The notes beneath the pieces are model-generated. The model made no database searches, had not been told where the DNA came from, and worked only from the letters and a program-made list of their open reading frames with translations. Below are positions 10,621 to 20,297 of a stretch of 64,000 nucleotides of DNA, one piece after another. Made by a program: the position numbers and the translations under genes. How positions within the stretch are numbered: the first letter of the stretch is position 1; the number at the start of each line of letters is the position of its first letter. This DNA comes from Vesta saturnalis (lineage: Eukaryota > Arthropoda > Insecta > Coleoptera > Lampyridae), in NCBI GenBank assembly GCA_036346205.1, contig JARFJB010002198.1, positions 514,501 to 578,500 of the forward strand, in the 5' to 3' direction.

Positions 10621-12371
10621 CAAATAAGAGTTCCTATTACTGAATTCTAGCAATAGAATCAGTTCGTGGAAACAAGAGGGTTGTTGTCTATACTGAATGT
10701 TTATCAAGGTTCCTGCATTGGTTAAACGTTATGCTTACAGTATCTGGTTGTTGGAAATTCTCAAGGTCTCCAAGAAATTTTCAAAGACCATATGTCCTAC
10801 AGGCCGATCTTACCCGACATCATCCGATCGAAATGTAACCGAAACCTGCAGGACCAATTCTAAATGAGTCATGGAAACAAGAAGGGGGTCTATGCTACAA
10901 GGTTATTGACTAAATTTTAATAAAAAAGCGTGGGCTCATATTATGGTCCGCCAGGATGTTCCCACAAATACAGATAACCGTTTCCCAAAACAGGGGAGCC
11001 GTCACTCAACACAGATTTCCCCTGCAGAGCTATTAATCGTGATGGAGGCTAAATTGAACTAGGTCAAAACATGGAATCTGGTCGTGAGGGGTTAGAAGGT
11101 CCAAGTATAATTCTTAGAAATCTGAAAGCAGAACTAGTTTTATATCATAGACAAAGCTAATCACCTGCCTTGAGGGTATTTTTTATGGGCTAAGGTGGTA
11201 GTTTCATCCCCTTAAATCACCTACTTTTAGGGGTAAAGGGTAGCTTTTCCAATAGTTATAGGTACTGTGTTAACGAGGCTTATCATCTAGGGATGCAATT
11301 CTGACCCCGAGAAAAATGGTGAATTCTGCGTCGTTTTTGAGAAGAAGAAGCTAGAATAGAAAGTAGTGTTGGCAACCATGACTGTTAGGGTTTAAAAGTC
11401 CCCATTGTGTGCACAGTAGACTCTTGATTAGCAGCAATGACGAAAGTAGTAGTACGTAAGGTAGAAAGTACAGAAAAAGCAGTAAGTGTGGAGGAGCGAA
11501 AGAAGAGGTTGGAGACATTAATAAAACAAGTAAAAGAAATAAAACTCGATTTGGAGTGTTATATAGTGAAAACAAAAATGATGAAGCTGCGTATTAGCAA
11601 TATGTAAAATAGTGTAGTAAAACATGAAATTTTGAGAAGGATGAGTTTAAATACCTATTTTAAAGAAGAAGAAAAGACGCTGCTATGTGTTGTTATAAGT
11701 ATCTCACAATTGTATTAGGTTTAAGTAACTGTATCATTAAAAAATAAAGACTTTAAAAGTTAAAGAGACGGTTTTCGGTATTCTCTTCTCCCATAATGGT
11801 TCCTTATTGGCTCTGCATATCTAGGCGCGGTTCGATATCCACCTTTACCGAAATCTCCCATAAGGAAATGGAACCCCTGCCGTACGTTGGGCTTTAAATT
11901 GGCCTATATACAACGTTTAAAAGAAGATTTATTGGAAAAGATCAATGGCAGTAAAATGATCCCTAAATAAAAGCAATTTACTGGTTTTAATGCAGATCGT
12001 TATTGTTTTTAATCATTAAATGGCGTTTATGCATATGTGAACTAAAATTTATTAGTAAAGCGTTATAATGAAAAATACAATGACTTTCCTTTGTATAAGG
12101 GAGATTTAAATTGATTTTTTTTTTTGCAAGAACCTAAAAAATTAAATGTCAGCCCTATTCCTTAATTGGCTACCCTTGGACTTAAAAGAGTAAACAGTGA
12201 CAGCTTGCAGTATAGAAATGGAGTTAATTTGATATAATTTTTATATAAAAGGTTAAGAAAATCGATTTATAGTTTTAATGTTGCAGAACGAAGGAGATCT
12301 GATTGTTTTTATATGAATAGTTTTTATTGTGTGTGTGTTAGGCGTTAGAATGGGTTTTCATTGTGTTAAAG
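10621..12371. other. Unique interior of the foldback-like element
   Basis: Mostly unique sequence with a few isolated minisatellite-like words (CCGTTTCCCAAAACAGG at 10980). A purine-rich stretch at 11335-11580 (GAAGAAGAAG, GTAGTAGTACGTAAG) gives an antisense leucine-rich frame that is not credible. I see no transposase or other recognisable gene, which is the main gap in interpreting the element. Confidence 0.45.
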
Positions 12372-12597
12372 GGGATACAATAGACTTGCCTTGAAAATTG
12401 TAAGCATAGACTTTGAACAATGCATCGTCTTTGTTCTTGATTTCCTAGAATTTCAGAAGCTATCGCCAAAACAATAGATCGTCTTTGCTCTTACACCCTG
12501 AAAATTGTAAGCATAGACTTTGAACAATGAGCCTCATTCTTGATTTCCTGGAATTGAGATGTGGAATCTCGACCTGAACAATAGACCGCCTTTTTCG
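12372..12597. repeat. Inverted subterminal repeat units, right side
   Basis: Reverse-complement copies of the ~130-bp unit: GAAAATTGTAAGCATAGACT, CAATGCATCGTCTTTGTTC and TTGATTTCCTAGAATT. They abut the right arm and most resemble the left-side units near 7935-8030, which share GGTCGAGATTCC. Confidence 0.8.
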
Positions 12598-13593
12598 GGG
12601 GAAACGGTTGCGAAACAGCTATCTGTTTTGGGAAACGGACCCCCTGTTTTAGGAAACGGCTACCTGTTTTTAGGAAACGGGTACCTGTTTTTAGGAAACG
12701 GCTACCTGTTTTTAGGAAACGGCTACCTGTTTAGGGGAATGGCCACCTGTTTAGGGGGCGTGGCCTTGAAACATGCACCTCAGGGCTCTTGATTTCCTAG
12801 AATTGAGATGAATGGATCGTCTTTGCAGAGGTGTGACCTTATAAGCATAAACTTTAAAGCGCTGACAATGGATTGCCTTTGTTCTTGAAAGAGATGTATT
12901 TAGATAACAATCTATTTCTAACTGAACAATGAATCGTCTTTGTTCATTTACCTTGAAAATTATAAGCATAGACTTTGTACAATACATCGTCTTTGTTCAT
13001 GATTTCTCAGAATTGAGATAATAATTTATTTCTATCGGAAGAATGAATCGTCTTTATTCATTTCTCATGTGACCTTGAAAGCATAGACTTTGAACAATGG
13101 GTCCCCTGTTGTTATTGATTTCCTAGAATTGAGATAACAATTTATTTTTATAACTCGACCAGAAGAATCGCTTTTGTTCTTTCACCTTGAAAATTGTAAA
13201 CATAGACTTTGAACAATGCATCACCTTTGTTATTGATTTCCTAGAATTGAGATAACAATCTATTTCTAACTGAACAATAGATAGTCTTTGTTCTTTCATG
13301 TGGCCTTGAAAGCATAGACTTTGAAGAATGGGCCCCCTTCTTGATTTGAATAGGGCGTGGTCTTGAAACATGCTTAGACTTGCTTGAGACCGAGGACCTT
13401 CAGGACTATAATGACCTTGAAGCGGGGACTAGAGACATAACCTTGAAGAGAGTTACACACCTGTGGTCTACCCCTTGAAATAGGCAATGTTACCAACCTT
13501 GAAATCTAGTAACTTTTCTGGTGACTTTTTCCTAGATCTGGTGACAAATCTAGTGACAAAAGTGGGACAGAAGTGACATAGCTATACTACTTC
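12598..13593 (-). repeat. Right terminal inverted repeat arm
   Basis: Reverse complement of 5831-6836 with only scattered substitutions, including the 21-bp minisatellite (12598-12757, about seven units) and the TCTAGTGACAAAAG words near the tip. The near identity implies recent insertion or recent homogenisation of the two arms. Confidence 0.85.
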
Positions 13594-13603
13594 TACGCTA
13601 CTG

Positions 13604-14098
13604 TATATAATACAAACTATAAATAAGATAAAACCAATATACTTTATATCTCTATTTATCAGACCAAGAATGAGAAATCTACCTTTTTTCGTTTTGGAGA
13701 AACACCCTGTATGTAAAATACTACTTTTATTTGTTTTACAACTATTATAGGTTCATATATTTCGTTTAATAGCAGTAACATTGCTCTTTGTAATAATTAT
13801 TTATATCTATTAATTGTGATGACATTGCTCTATGTAAGAATGTGAGAATATTTAGACTGAGAGACTGGAGGTAGAGTAATATTAAACAAATTAGAACAAT
13901 AAGGTAAAATTCGTAGAAAAAAATGGCGCCACAGAACGGGTAAAGCAGGGCTCAATTCGACACAGGAAGCAAATACCATAAAATCCCCAGGATGGACAAT
14001 ATGTCAATAGTAGCAATACTTCCGCTTCCAAGTGTAAACTCCTGATTCCTGAATATGGCTTACAAATTACTAAATGTCCAGTAACTCGTAGACGTTAA
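13604..14098. other. AT-rich DNA with possible transposon end and PBS-like word
   Basis: GGAGAAACACCCTGTATGTA near 13700, read on the other strand, resembles the TACAGGGTGTTTC type of mariner end. TGGCGCCACAGAACGGG at 13924 resembles an LTR-element primer-binding site. Neither is supported by a second end or a coding region, so both stay tentative. Confidence 0.25.
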
Positions 14099-14484
14099 TG
14101 TGTGCGTGTGCGTGTGCGTGTGCGTGTGCGTGTGCGTGTGCGTGTGCGTGTGCGTGTGCGTGTGCGTGTGCGTGTGCGTGTGCGTGTGCGTGTGCGTGTG
14201 CGTGTGCGTGTGCGTGTGCGTGTGCGTGTGCGTGTCGTGTGCGTGCGTGCGTGTGCGTGTGCGTGTGCGTGTGCGTGTGCGTGTGCGTGTCGTGTGCGTG
14301 CGTGCGTGTGCGTGTGCGTGTGCGTGTGCGTGCGTGTGTGCGTGTGCGTGTGCGTGTGTGTGTGTGTGCGTGTGCGTGTGCGTGTGCGTGTGCGTGTGCG
14401 TGTGCGTGTGCGTGTGCGTGTGCGTGTGCGTGTGCGTGTGCGTGTGCGTGTGCGTGTGCGTGTGCGTGTGCGTGTGCGTGCGTG

Positions 14485-14548
<64 letters not shown>

Positions 14549-14573
14549 TGTGTGTGTGTGTGTGTGGGTGTGT
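14099..14573. repeat. (TGTGCG)n hexamer array
   Basis: About 475 bp of alternating purine-pyrimidine sequence. The main unit is TGTGCG, with TGCG-only tetramer runs at 14478-14550 and TG-only runs at 14353-14370 and 14548-14567. A block containing GTGTCGTGTGCGTGCGTGCG occurs twice (about 14232 and 14287), showing internal duplication. The three overlapping plus-strand frames are artefacts of an array without stop codons. Such sequence can adopt left-handed Z-DNA. Confidence 0.95.
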
Positions 14574-16486
14574 TTATTTGTAACTATGGTCCCTAGTTGA
14601 TAAAAGCATACCTGCTTGCTTCTTTTAGGGATGCTTATGTAGAATTGGCTTAACTTCTTGTCTGTCCGGCGAGAGAAGAAAGAGACGCTGGGCTTAATTT
14701 CCTATCCTTCGCTCCCATCTGTGTTCTCAGTTGTGTGTAGGTGATGTTTGAACACTTACGACCAAGCAAGATTGTGCATCGAACTGTAGTAGGTTTGCAG
14801 CAATCCGGCGGTGGCAGGGCAGAGACCCCAATGAGACAAAATCACGAGATTCTGGTAAGGCCAGGTCATGCAGTTGGAGGATCGCAAGGCTGGCAGTTAT
14901 TAATGTTTATGTTAATGTTGTTGATTGTTTGAGGACTGCTCATGAGTCTTCTTACTCTTCATTCCTGTTGATGCTTGTGTTGTTGTAGCGTGGTATTTGT
15001 AATATTGGATTGATTACAGTTACAAAAAGGAAGAGCGATTTTTAATTGAATTCCTGTGTGAGAGCTGTTTGTACAAGTAGTTTTTGGTTTTATACACTTG
15101 TGTCGTCGGCGGTAATGGCGTCTTGTATAACTTATTCGACTCTCATTGGTTTCTTGTGAGCATGAGTGTCTGCAATACCAGCAGAACTGGTTTGTGAATT
15201 TTATTAACTAAGAAAAATTGTTAAATGGTCAAAAATCAATCAGTATACCCGATATAAAGGGTTTCAACTCTACACAGATAATAATAATAATTTCAGAAAG
15301 TTTTTATTGTAAAAAAAAAATTAAATAAAAAAAAAAACCAAACAATATGAAAAGATAGCTTACCTAACTTAACCTCTACCAATCCTTAAATGTTTCAAAT
15401 CAATATGTGATCACTTTACTAACGTCTTATCACCAAGGTATGCTAACGGTTATTAAGTAACGTACAATATCTATAAAAGAGACAGTAATAATTAGCTTCT
15501 TAATCAAACATAGAACCATTTTCATTTTTAAATAATTACATTATACGCCTTTAACGAGAAATGAACATACTGTTTTCAGTATCGATTAGTTTTGTTAATG
15601 AATTTAATTCGTGCCAAGGAATTAAATTTTTTTTACAGATTAAAGTAATTATAATTTGATTGCGAATAAATGGGTCGGTATTGAAAACAATATTAGAAGA
15701 AGCTCCATAATATGCTGATTTTGAATGTTCCTGCGAGAAACTATTCCCTCGGGATTAAAGAATAGTTTTAAGCTCATGTTTCTTAATATGCGTTTTATTA
15801 TTTCCAATTTAGCAGCTTTTTCCTTCTCTTTCACACTTCTAGTTAAAAAATTACTTTTTTCTTTGCCAAACATTTTATTTCAATTTAGAGTGTATTTAAC
15901 TTCCACCAAAACTAAATTAATTGTAAATTGTTTAAAGATACTTCAGCATAGTAAGGTTTGGTGATTTTCTGCCACAATAAGCAAATTAAACATTAACGAA
16001 CTTTGCTAACTTACACACCTAAATAATTCTGTAGATACATTTAGGTCTTCCGAATCCATTTAGGTATAAATTTAATTATTGGAAATTGAAAACATTAACT
16101 TTTTTGATTAGATTGAAATTATATTGATTCTTAGTAACTATTCCTTTTATTCAACTAATGCTGGTACCTGAATGTCCGAGTTATAAACTAAGAAATTATT
16201 CGGTCTTACATATACTTGTCTAGGTTTCTGAATTTTAACCGGGATACATTTATGTTCGAGGTTTGTTACCTATTATTTGCCGATTAAGAGTATTTTTTTT
16301 TAATTAATCACAAATTAGGGTATTGTCAAAAAACTTAGTTATTGAACTTTTTTTTAGTGATTTGATACAAATAAATTAGTTATTGTCAGGGAAAACTTAG
16401 TGTTTCTTTATGAACAATCCTAAAATATCATACAAACTAACTCTATCTGTAACAATCTAACTGTATATTTCAATATTTAATACATT
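14574..16486. other. Mixed sequence, no gene supported
   Basis: The stretch 14600-14930 is more GC-balanced than its surroundings and contains a donor-like GATTCTGGTAAGGCC at 14851, so an untranslated exon is possible, but nothing confirms it. A 63-aa frame at 14741 shows no recognisable domain. The rest is AT-rich and featureless. Confidence 0.3.
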
Positions 16487-17114
16487 CTATCTTGTACAGA
16501 TTATACAGTTCTTCAACTTCTTTCCCGTTTTGGTCATTAGTTTCTTACGTTTCTTCTTCTTCTTCTTCTTTGTCAGTATTTTCTTCCTGTTCTGCTTGTT
16601 CGTCATTTTTTTTTCTTTTTGGTCATTAGTTTCTTCTTTTTCTTCTTTGTCGGTAGTTTCTTCCTGTTCTTCTTGTTCCCTGCCAGTTAAATCATAAAAG
16701 CTTTCATCACTGATAGTGTCTTCATCACTTTCCTCTCTGTAACAATTGTGGCACATAAACAGCTCATCATCCTCTCCAACATCGGGAATATATTTTTTAT
16801 GTTTATTTGGAATGCAAAAATGATGTAAATTATTTTTATATGTGTCACATGTCAAATGTTGATTCTTTGTTAAGCGTTTCTTATATATGAAACATATGAG
16901 ATGGTTTTCAAGTTTTTTTTAGTTAGATTTGTTATTTTTTATGTTAGCTTTCCTTTTCCGATTTCTTTCCTACTTTTTGTTTTCCTCTTACAATTTAAGG
17001 CCTGTTTTGGCTTCAAAACTTGCTTGATAAAGACTGGACGTTATGGGAAAAGGAACACGCTCCATTCGACGGTTGTTTTTTCGCTGATACTTATCTGGAT
17101 CTTTTAGATAATCA
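16487..17114 (-). pseudogene. Decayed PHD-like protein, 3' fragment
   Basis: On the minus strand, from the piggyBac junction leftward, a frame reads NDYLKDPDKYQRKNNRRM and VPFPITSSLYQASFEAKTG, then a stop. Beyond several disruptions come CFIYKKRL, MTCDTYKNNLHHFC and LFMCHNC, ending in an acidic and lysine-rich tail (122-aa frame, 16487-16855). The spacing fits a PHD-type zinc finger (C-x2-C ... C-x2-C-x4-H-x2-C ... C-x2-C), but the second and fourth cysteines are Tyr codons and a one-base shift separates the two halves. PHD fingers usually read histone tails; some also occur in mobile-element proteins. This is a relic, and I cannot tell whether it came from a host gene or a transposon. Confidence 0.4.
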
Positions 17115-17118
17115 TTAA
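17115..17118. other. TTAA target-site duplication, left
   Basis: TTAA directly abuts the CCCGGGATCGG end of the piggyBac element. The matching TTAA is at 19414-19417. TTAA is the invariant piggyBac target. Confidence 0.9.
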
Positions 17119-19413
17119 CCCGGGATCGGTCGCGCTGTTAGAAAAAATCTAACATTTTTAGTTTTTTGTTCATAAATCTTGATATATTTGTTTTACATCC
17201 GCGCCCCTCTAGAAGTGCCTGGAGGAGGTATTATTTTAGCGCATGACAGATCGGCATTTAATTCGGTTATGCTGGTTGAAAATGCTGACCGGATGTTAGT
17301 TTCATTCTAACACGCGACCGATAACGTACACTTACTTGTGAGAACAAATCTAACGACGCGACCAAGAACGCATGCAAAATTTTGTTCGTTTTCTGTGTTT
17401 TAATTTGTGTTATTTTACGTTTTTGGTAAGTTTTACTTAACTTTCCTTGCGCGTTAGCTCTATTTTATCCCTATTTGATTTTTAGACTTAATAATTACTT
17501 GAGAATGGACAAGAAAGAGGAAGAAAAGTTATTGAAATGGTATGAAGAAATTCCAACTGTTACAGAAGAACCCGTTGATTCTGATCAGGATCTTAGTGAT
17601 GTTCCCTCTGAACACAGTTCTCATAATACCGATACTGAACAATCAGACGAGTGTGATACTGATGATGTTCCTATTGTCCAACCAGATGCACAACCGCGAA
17701 CAGAAAGTGAACCTATTTTCGTGGGTAAAAATCTTACAAAGTGGCTGAAACACAAACCGGACACGCCTAAAAGAAAACACGTCCCCATAACCTTATAACA
17801 CAACTGCCCGGAGTAAAACCTGTTGCCAGGAGAGCTACAAGTACCTTAGAATGCTGGAAATTATTTTTTCCTAACGTAGTAGTTGAACAAATTGTTACGT
17901 TCACAAACCAGAAATTAGAACAGCTGAGAGAATCTTATTCGCGTCCTAGAGATTGTCCATCAATCGATTTTGACGAAATTAACGCATGCTTGGGGCTTTT
18001 ATACATGGCAGGAGTAAAAAACAACACTTGAATACTTCAGAGTTGTGGATCACCGATGGGACTGCACCAGAATACTTCACAGCCGTAATATCAGAGCGAA
18101 GATTTCACGTCATTCTCCGGGCTTTACGATTCGACGATAAAAATATAAGAAATCAAAGAGCCAAATATGATAAGTTAGCCCCAATTCGCGAAATCTTTGA
18201 CTATTTTGTAAAGGCGTGCTCTTTAAATTTTAGTCTTGAAGAGTATGTTACAATAGATGAAATGCTCGATGCATTTCGTGGAAAATGGCGCTTTAGGCAG
18301 TACATTGCTAACAAGCCTGCCAAATATGGCATAAAGATATACAGCTTATCTGGCGCTAAAACATTTTATACTCATAACATGGAGATATATGCCGGTAAAC
18401 AATCACAAGGCCCATATCAGTTACCAAATGATGCTTCCAGTGTTGTGAAGCGTCTGATATCCACTATCGATAAGTCTGGACGGAACGTCACAATGGACAA
18501 TTACTTTTCCTCCGTACCACTTGCTAATGATTTGCTCGTAAATCACAAACTGACCATAGTTGGCACACTTCGAAAGAATAAACGGGAAATACCACCTGAA
18601 TTTCTTCAAGTTAAAAATAGACCTGTGTTCGCTTTTGGAAAAGATGGCAACAACTGTGTTAGCAAAATAAAAATGTTTTGATGCTTACTACTCTGCATGA
18701 TGATAATGAAATAGATGCATCTACCAAAGAAGCCTACAAATCCAACGTTATAACTTTTTATAATTCCACAAAAGGTGGGGTAGACGTAGTAGATCGATTA
18801 AAATCAGAATATTCTGTATCAAGGCGTAGTAATCGCTGGCCATTAACAGTATTCTTTTCACTACTAAATATTGCTACCATAAATGCCCAGATAGTTCAAA
18901 AATATAACACCTCGCAAATAATTGAAAGAACATTTATTGCAGAGCTATCAAAACAGACCTTACCTACAAAAGCGTTCTTCTATATCAAATTTGTCAATTC
19001 CACTTCGCCAAAAAATAACTAATGTTATTGGCAAAAAAACAAGTACGGGAGTCGCGCCATTGCAAAACCAACAGCTTCTACAAAAGGTTAGGTGTAAATA
19101 CTGCCCAATAAGGAAAAACCGATTTACACAACATCATTGTGCAACTTGTGCTTCCCCAATTTGTAAGGAACACACACCAAAAACCACATATATTTGTATT
19201 GAATGTAATAATTCCAGTGATGAATCTTTGTAACTCCACATTTTTTATTAAATAAATTTAAATATTAAAATCTAGTTGTTACTTAAAAAACTCAGGCAAA
19301 TTAAATTTATAAAATAATAAGTTTAAACGCTCATTCTGATTTATTTTTTAATGTTAGATACAATCTAACACGCGACCAATCGCGTTATGAGAAGGGTAGC
19401 GACCGATCCCGGG
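17119..19413 (+). mobile_element. piggyBac DNA transposon, 2,295 bp
   Basis: A 15-bp perfect terminal inverted repeat, CCCGGGATCGGTCGC, is flanked by TTAA on both sides. A subterminal motif, TCTAACACGCGACC, occurs near both ends (17306-17319 and 19364-19377), with a variant at 17349-17363; these are candidate transposase-binding sites. The single transposase relic is in plus orientation. The clean ends and intact TTAA duplication suggest a fairly young insertion, while the frameshifts make it non-autonomous. It lies inside a decayed minus-strand coding region whose pieces are at 16487-17114 and 19418-20285. Confidence 0.93.
17505..19233 (+). pseudogene. piggyBac transposase, frameshifted
   Basis: piggyBac transposases cut and paste DNA at TTAA without leaving footprints. 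The start is the ATG at 17505 (MDKKEEEKLLKWYEE), followed by an acidic N-terminal region. The catalytic DDD triad is present: Asp in VTIDEMLDAFRG (codon 18256), in TMDNYFSS (18496) and in GGVDVVDRL (18783). A C-terminal cysteine-rich zinc domain, CKYCPIRKNRFTQHHCATC followed by CKEH and CIEC, ends at 19233. The frame is broken about four times: near 17780, near 18010, in an A-run near 18670 and near 18960. Each looks like a one-base indel. The summed length, about 570 aa, is normal for the family. Confidence 0.92.
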
Positions 19414-19417
19414 TTAA
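19414..19417. other. TTAA target-site duplication, right
   Basis: TTAA immediately follows GACCGATCCCGGG, the right end of the piggyBac element. Confidence 0.9.
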
Positions 19418-20285
19418 TACTAATAATCTTTTAGTTGTTGATGGATACGAATAAGATATCTTTGAGCTACAAAACTTTTTAGGCGACAGGTGTAGTAATA
19501 GAAGTTATCCTAGTGTCAGCCTCTATCTCCTGTCCTCTGTCTCCTTGCCTAATGACAACATCAGCAATCACATGCACATTTTTGAAGCTTTAGGTTCAGC
19601 TGCCGAAATTAAATTTATGAAGGTACACTTTGTTCAGTGTTGCTCAATATTTTTTATTAGCAGGTAATTCTTTTCGTTCTTTCATTTCTACCATTTGATT
19701 TTTTTGACTTGCACTCCTCTGTTTCAATATCTAAATTTTCTCATTCAGCTTCAATTGTTTGATCGTTTTTATTATCGACTTCAGTTTCTTCCGCAATAGG
19801 TTTAACGAAGTAATTCCATATTCTACGAAGTGTTATAAATTCATCGTTCAATCCTTTTGGACCCATTTGGACAAACTCTGTACAATTGTACAGAGTTTGT
19901 CCAAATGGGAAATCAATTGATTTCAAATTATATTACCGTTCGATTTGTTGTAATCGAATCTGAGTGGGCCAGCTAGTTCTTTTTTTGGTTAGAATTGCTT
20001 GGAGAGACCAGGCTCAAATTAAATACAGTTTGAATTAGAGGTGTTATGAATGTTACTACCTTCACACGATTGAATATTACGTAGAAATGTAACTTCAGGG
20101 TTAATATACCAAGCCTCTAGTAACGTTAAATTTGCTCTTGATATCACAACTACGTTAGGCTGTTGTGAGTCATTGTGGTAACAGCACGAATTGCATGCGG
20201 TCAGGAATTGTAGGTTTTTGGAGTTGTAAAGAAAAAGGTTTCGTTTAAGCGGTCGAAGCCCGCAGCCCTTCATTAAAGAATCCAT
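19418..20285 (-). pseudogene. Decayed minus-strand coding region, 5' fragment
   Basis: Several minus-strand pieces look coding but are interrupted. A frame at 19741-19926 includes QMGPKGLNDEFITLRRIWN and NYFVKPIAEETEVDNKNDQ, and after an in-frame stop it continues with ENLDIETEECKSKKSNGRN. Further left, SAAEPKASKMCM and VIADVVIRQGDRGQEIEADT lie in different frames. An 88-aa frame at 20019-20285 may be unrelated. I recognise no family. Orientation and position suggest these are upstream parts of the same decayed gene as 16487-17114, separated by the piggyBac insertion. A 48-bp palindrome lies within it. Confidence 0.3.
19862..19909. repeat. 48-bp perfect palindrome
   Basis: The half-site CCCATTTGGACAAACTCTGT followed by ACAA is mirrored without a mismatch by TTGT followed by ACAGAGTTTGTCCAAATGGG, with no spacer. 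It can extrude as a cruciform or fold into a 24-bp hairpin. It lies inside a decayed coding frame, which suggests local inverted duplication of 24 bp. Confidence 0.95.
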
Positions 20286-20297
20286 GGTTCTTTAATG
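20271..20297. repeat. Short inverted repeat around CCATGG
   Basis: CATTAAAGAA and TTCTTTAATG flank TCCATGG: ten-base arms with a seven-base centre. No function can be inferred. Confidence 0.7.

Larger units (their letters stand above)
5789..13603. mobile_element. Large foldback-like element with ~1-kb near-identical TIRs
   Basis: The tips are CAGTGGCGTAGAA (5789) and, as reverse complement at 13603, CAGTAGCGTAGAA. After a 42-base difference at the left tip, 5831-6836 matches the reverse complement of 12598-13593 almost base for base: an 82-aa open frame in one arm (6062-6310) is identical to its mirror (13123-13371), and the frames at 6446-6682 and 12751-12987 differ by one residue. The arms are built of short tandem repeats. 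Long inverted repeats made of internal repeats are the hallmark of Foldback (FB)-type elements; the CAGTGGCG-like tip is also common among hAT elements. I recognise no transposase. The interior (about 10.2-12.37 kb) is mostly unique, with a few coding scraps. I see no convincing target-site duplication, so a segmental inverted duplication remains possible. Confidence 0.7.

Noticed and set aside
14098..14600. Three overlapping 160-codon plus frames rich in Cys, Val, Arg and Ala
   Set aside because: They are translations of the TGTGCG array in all three frames.
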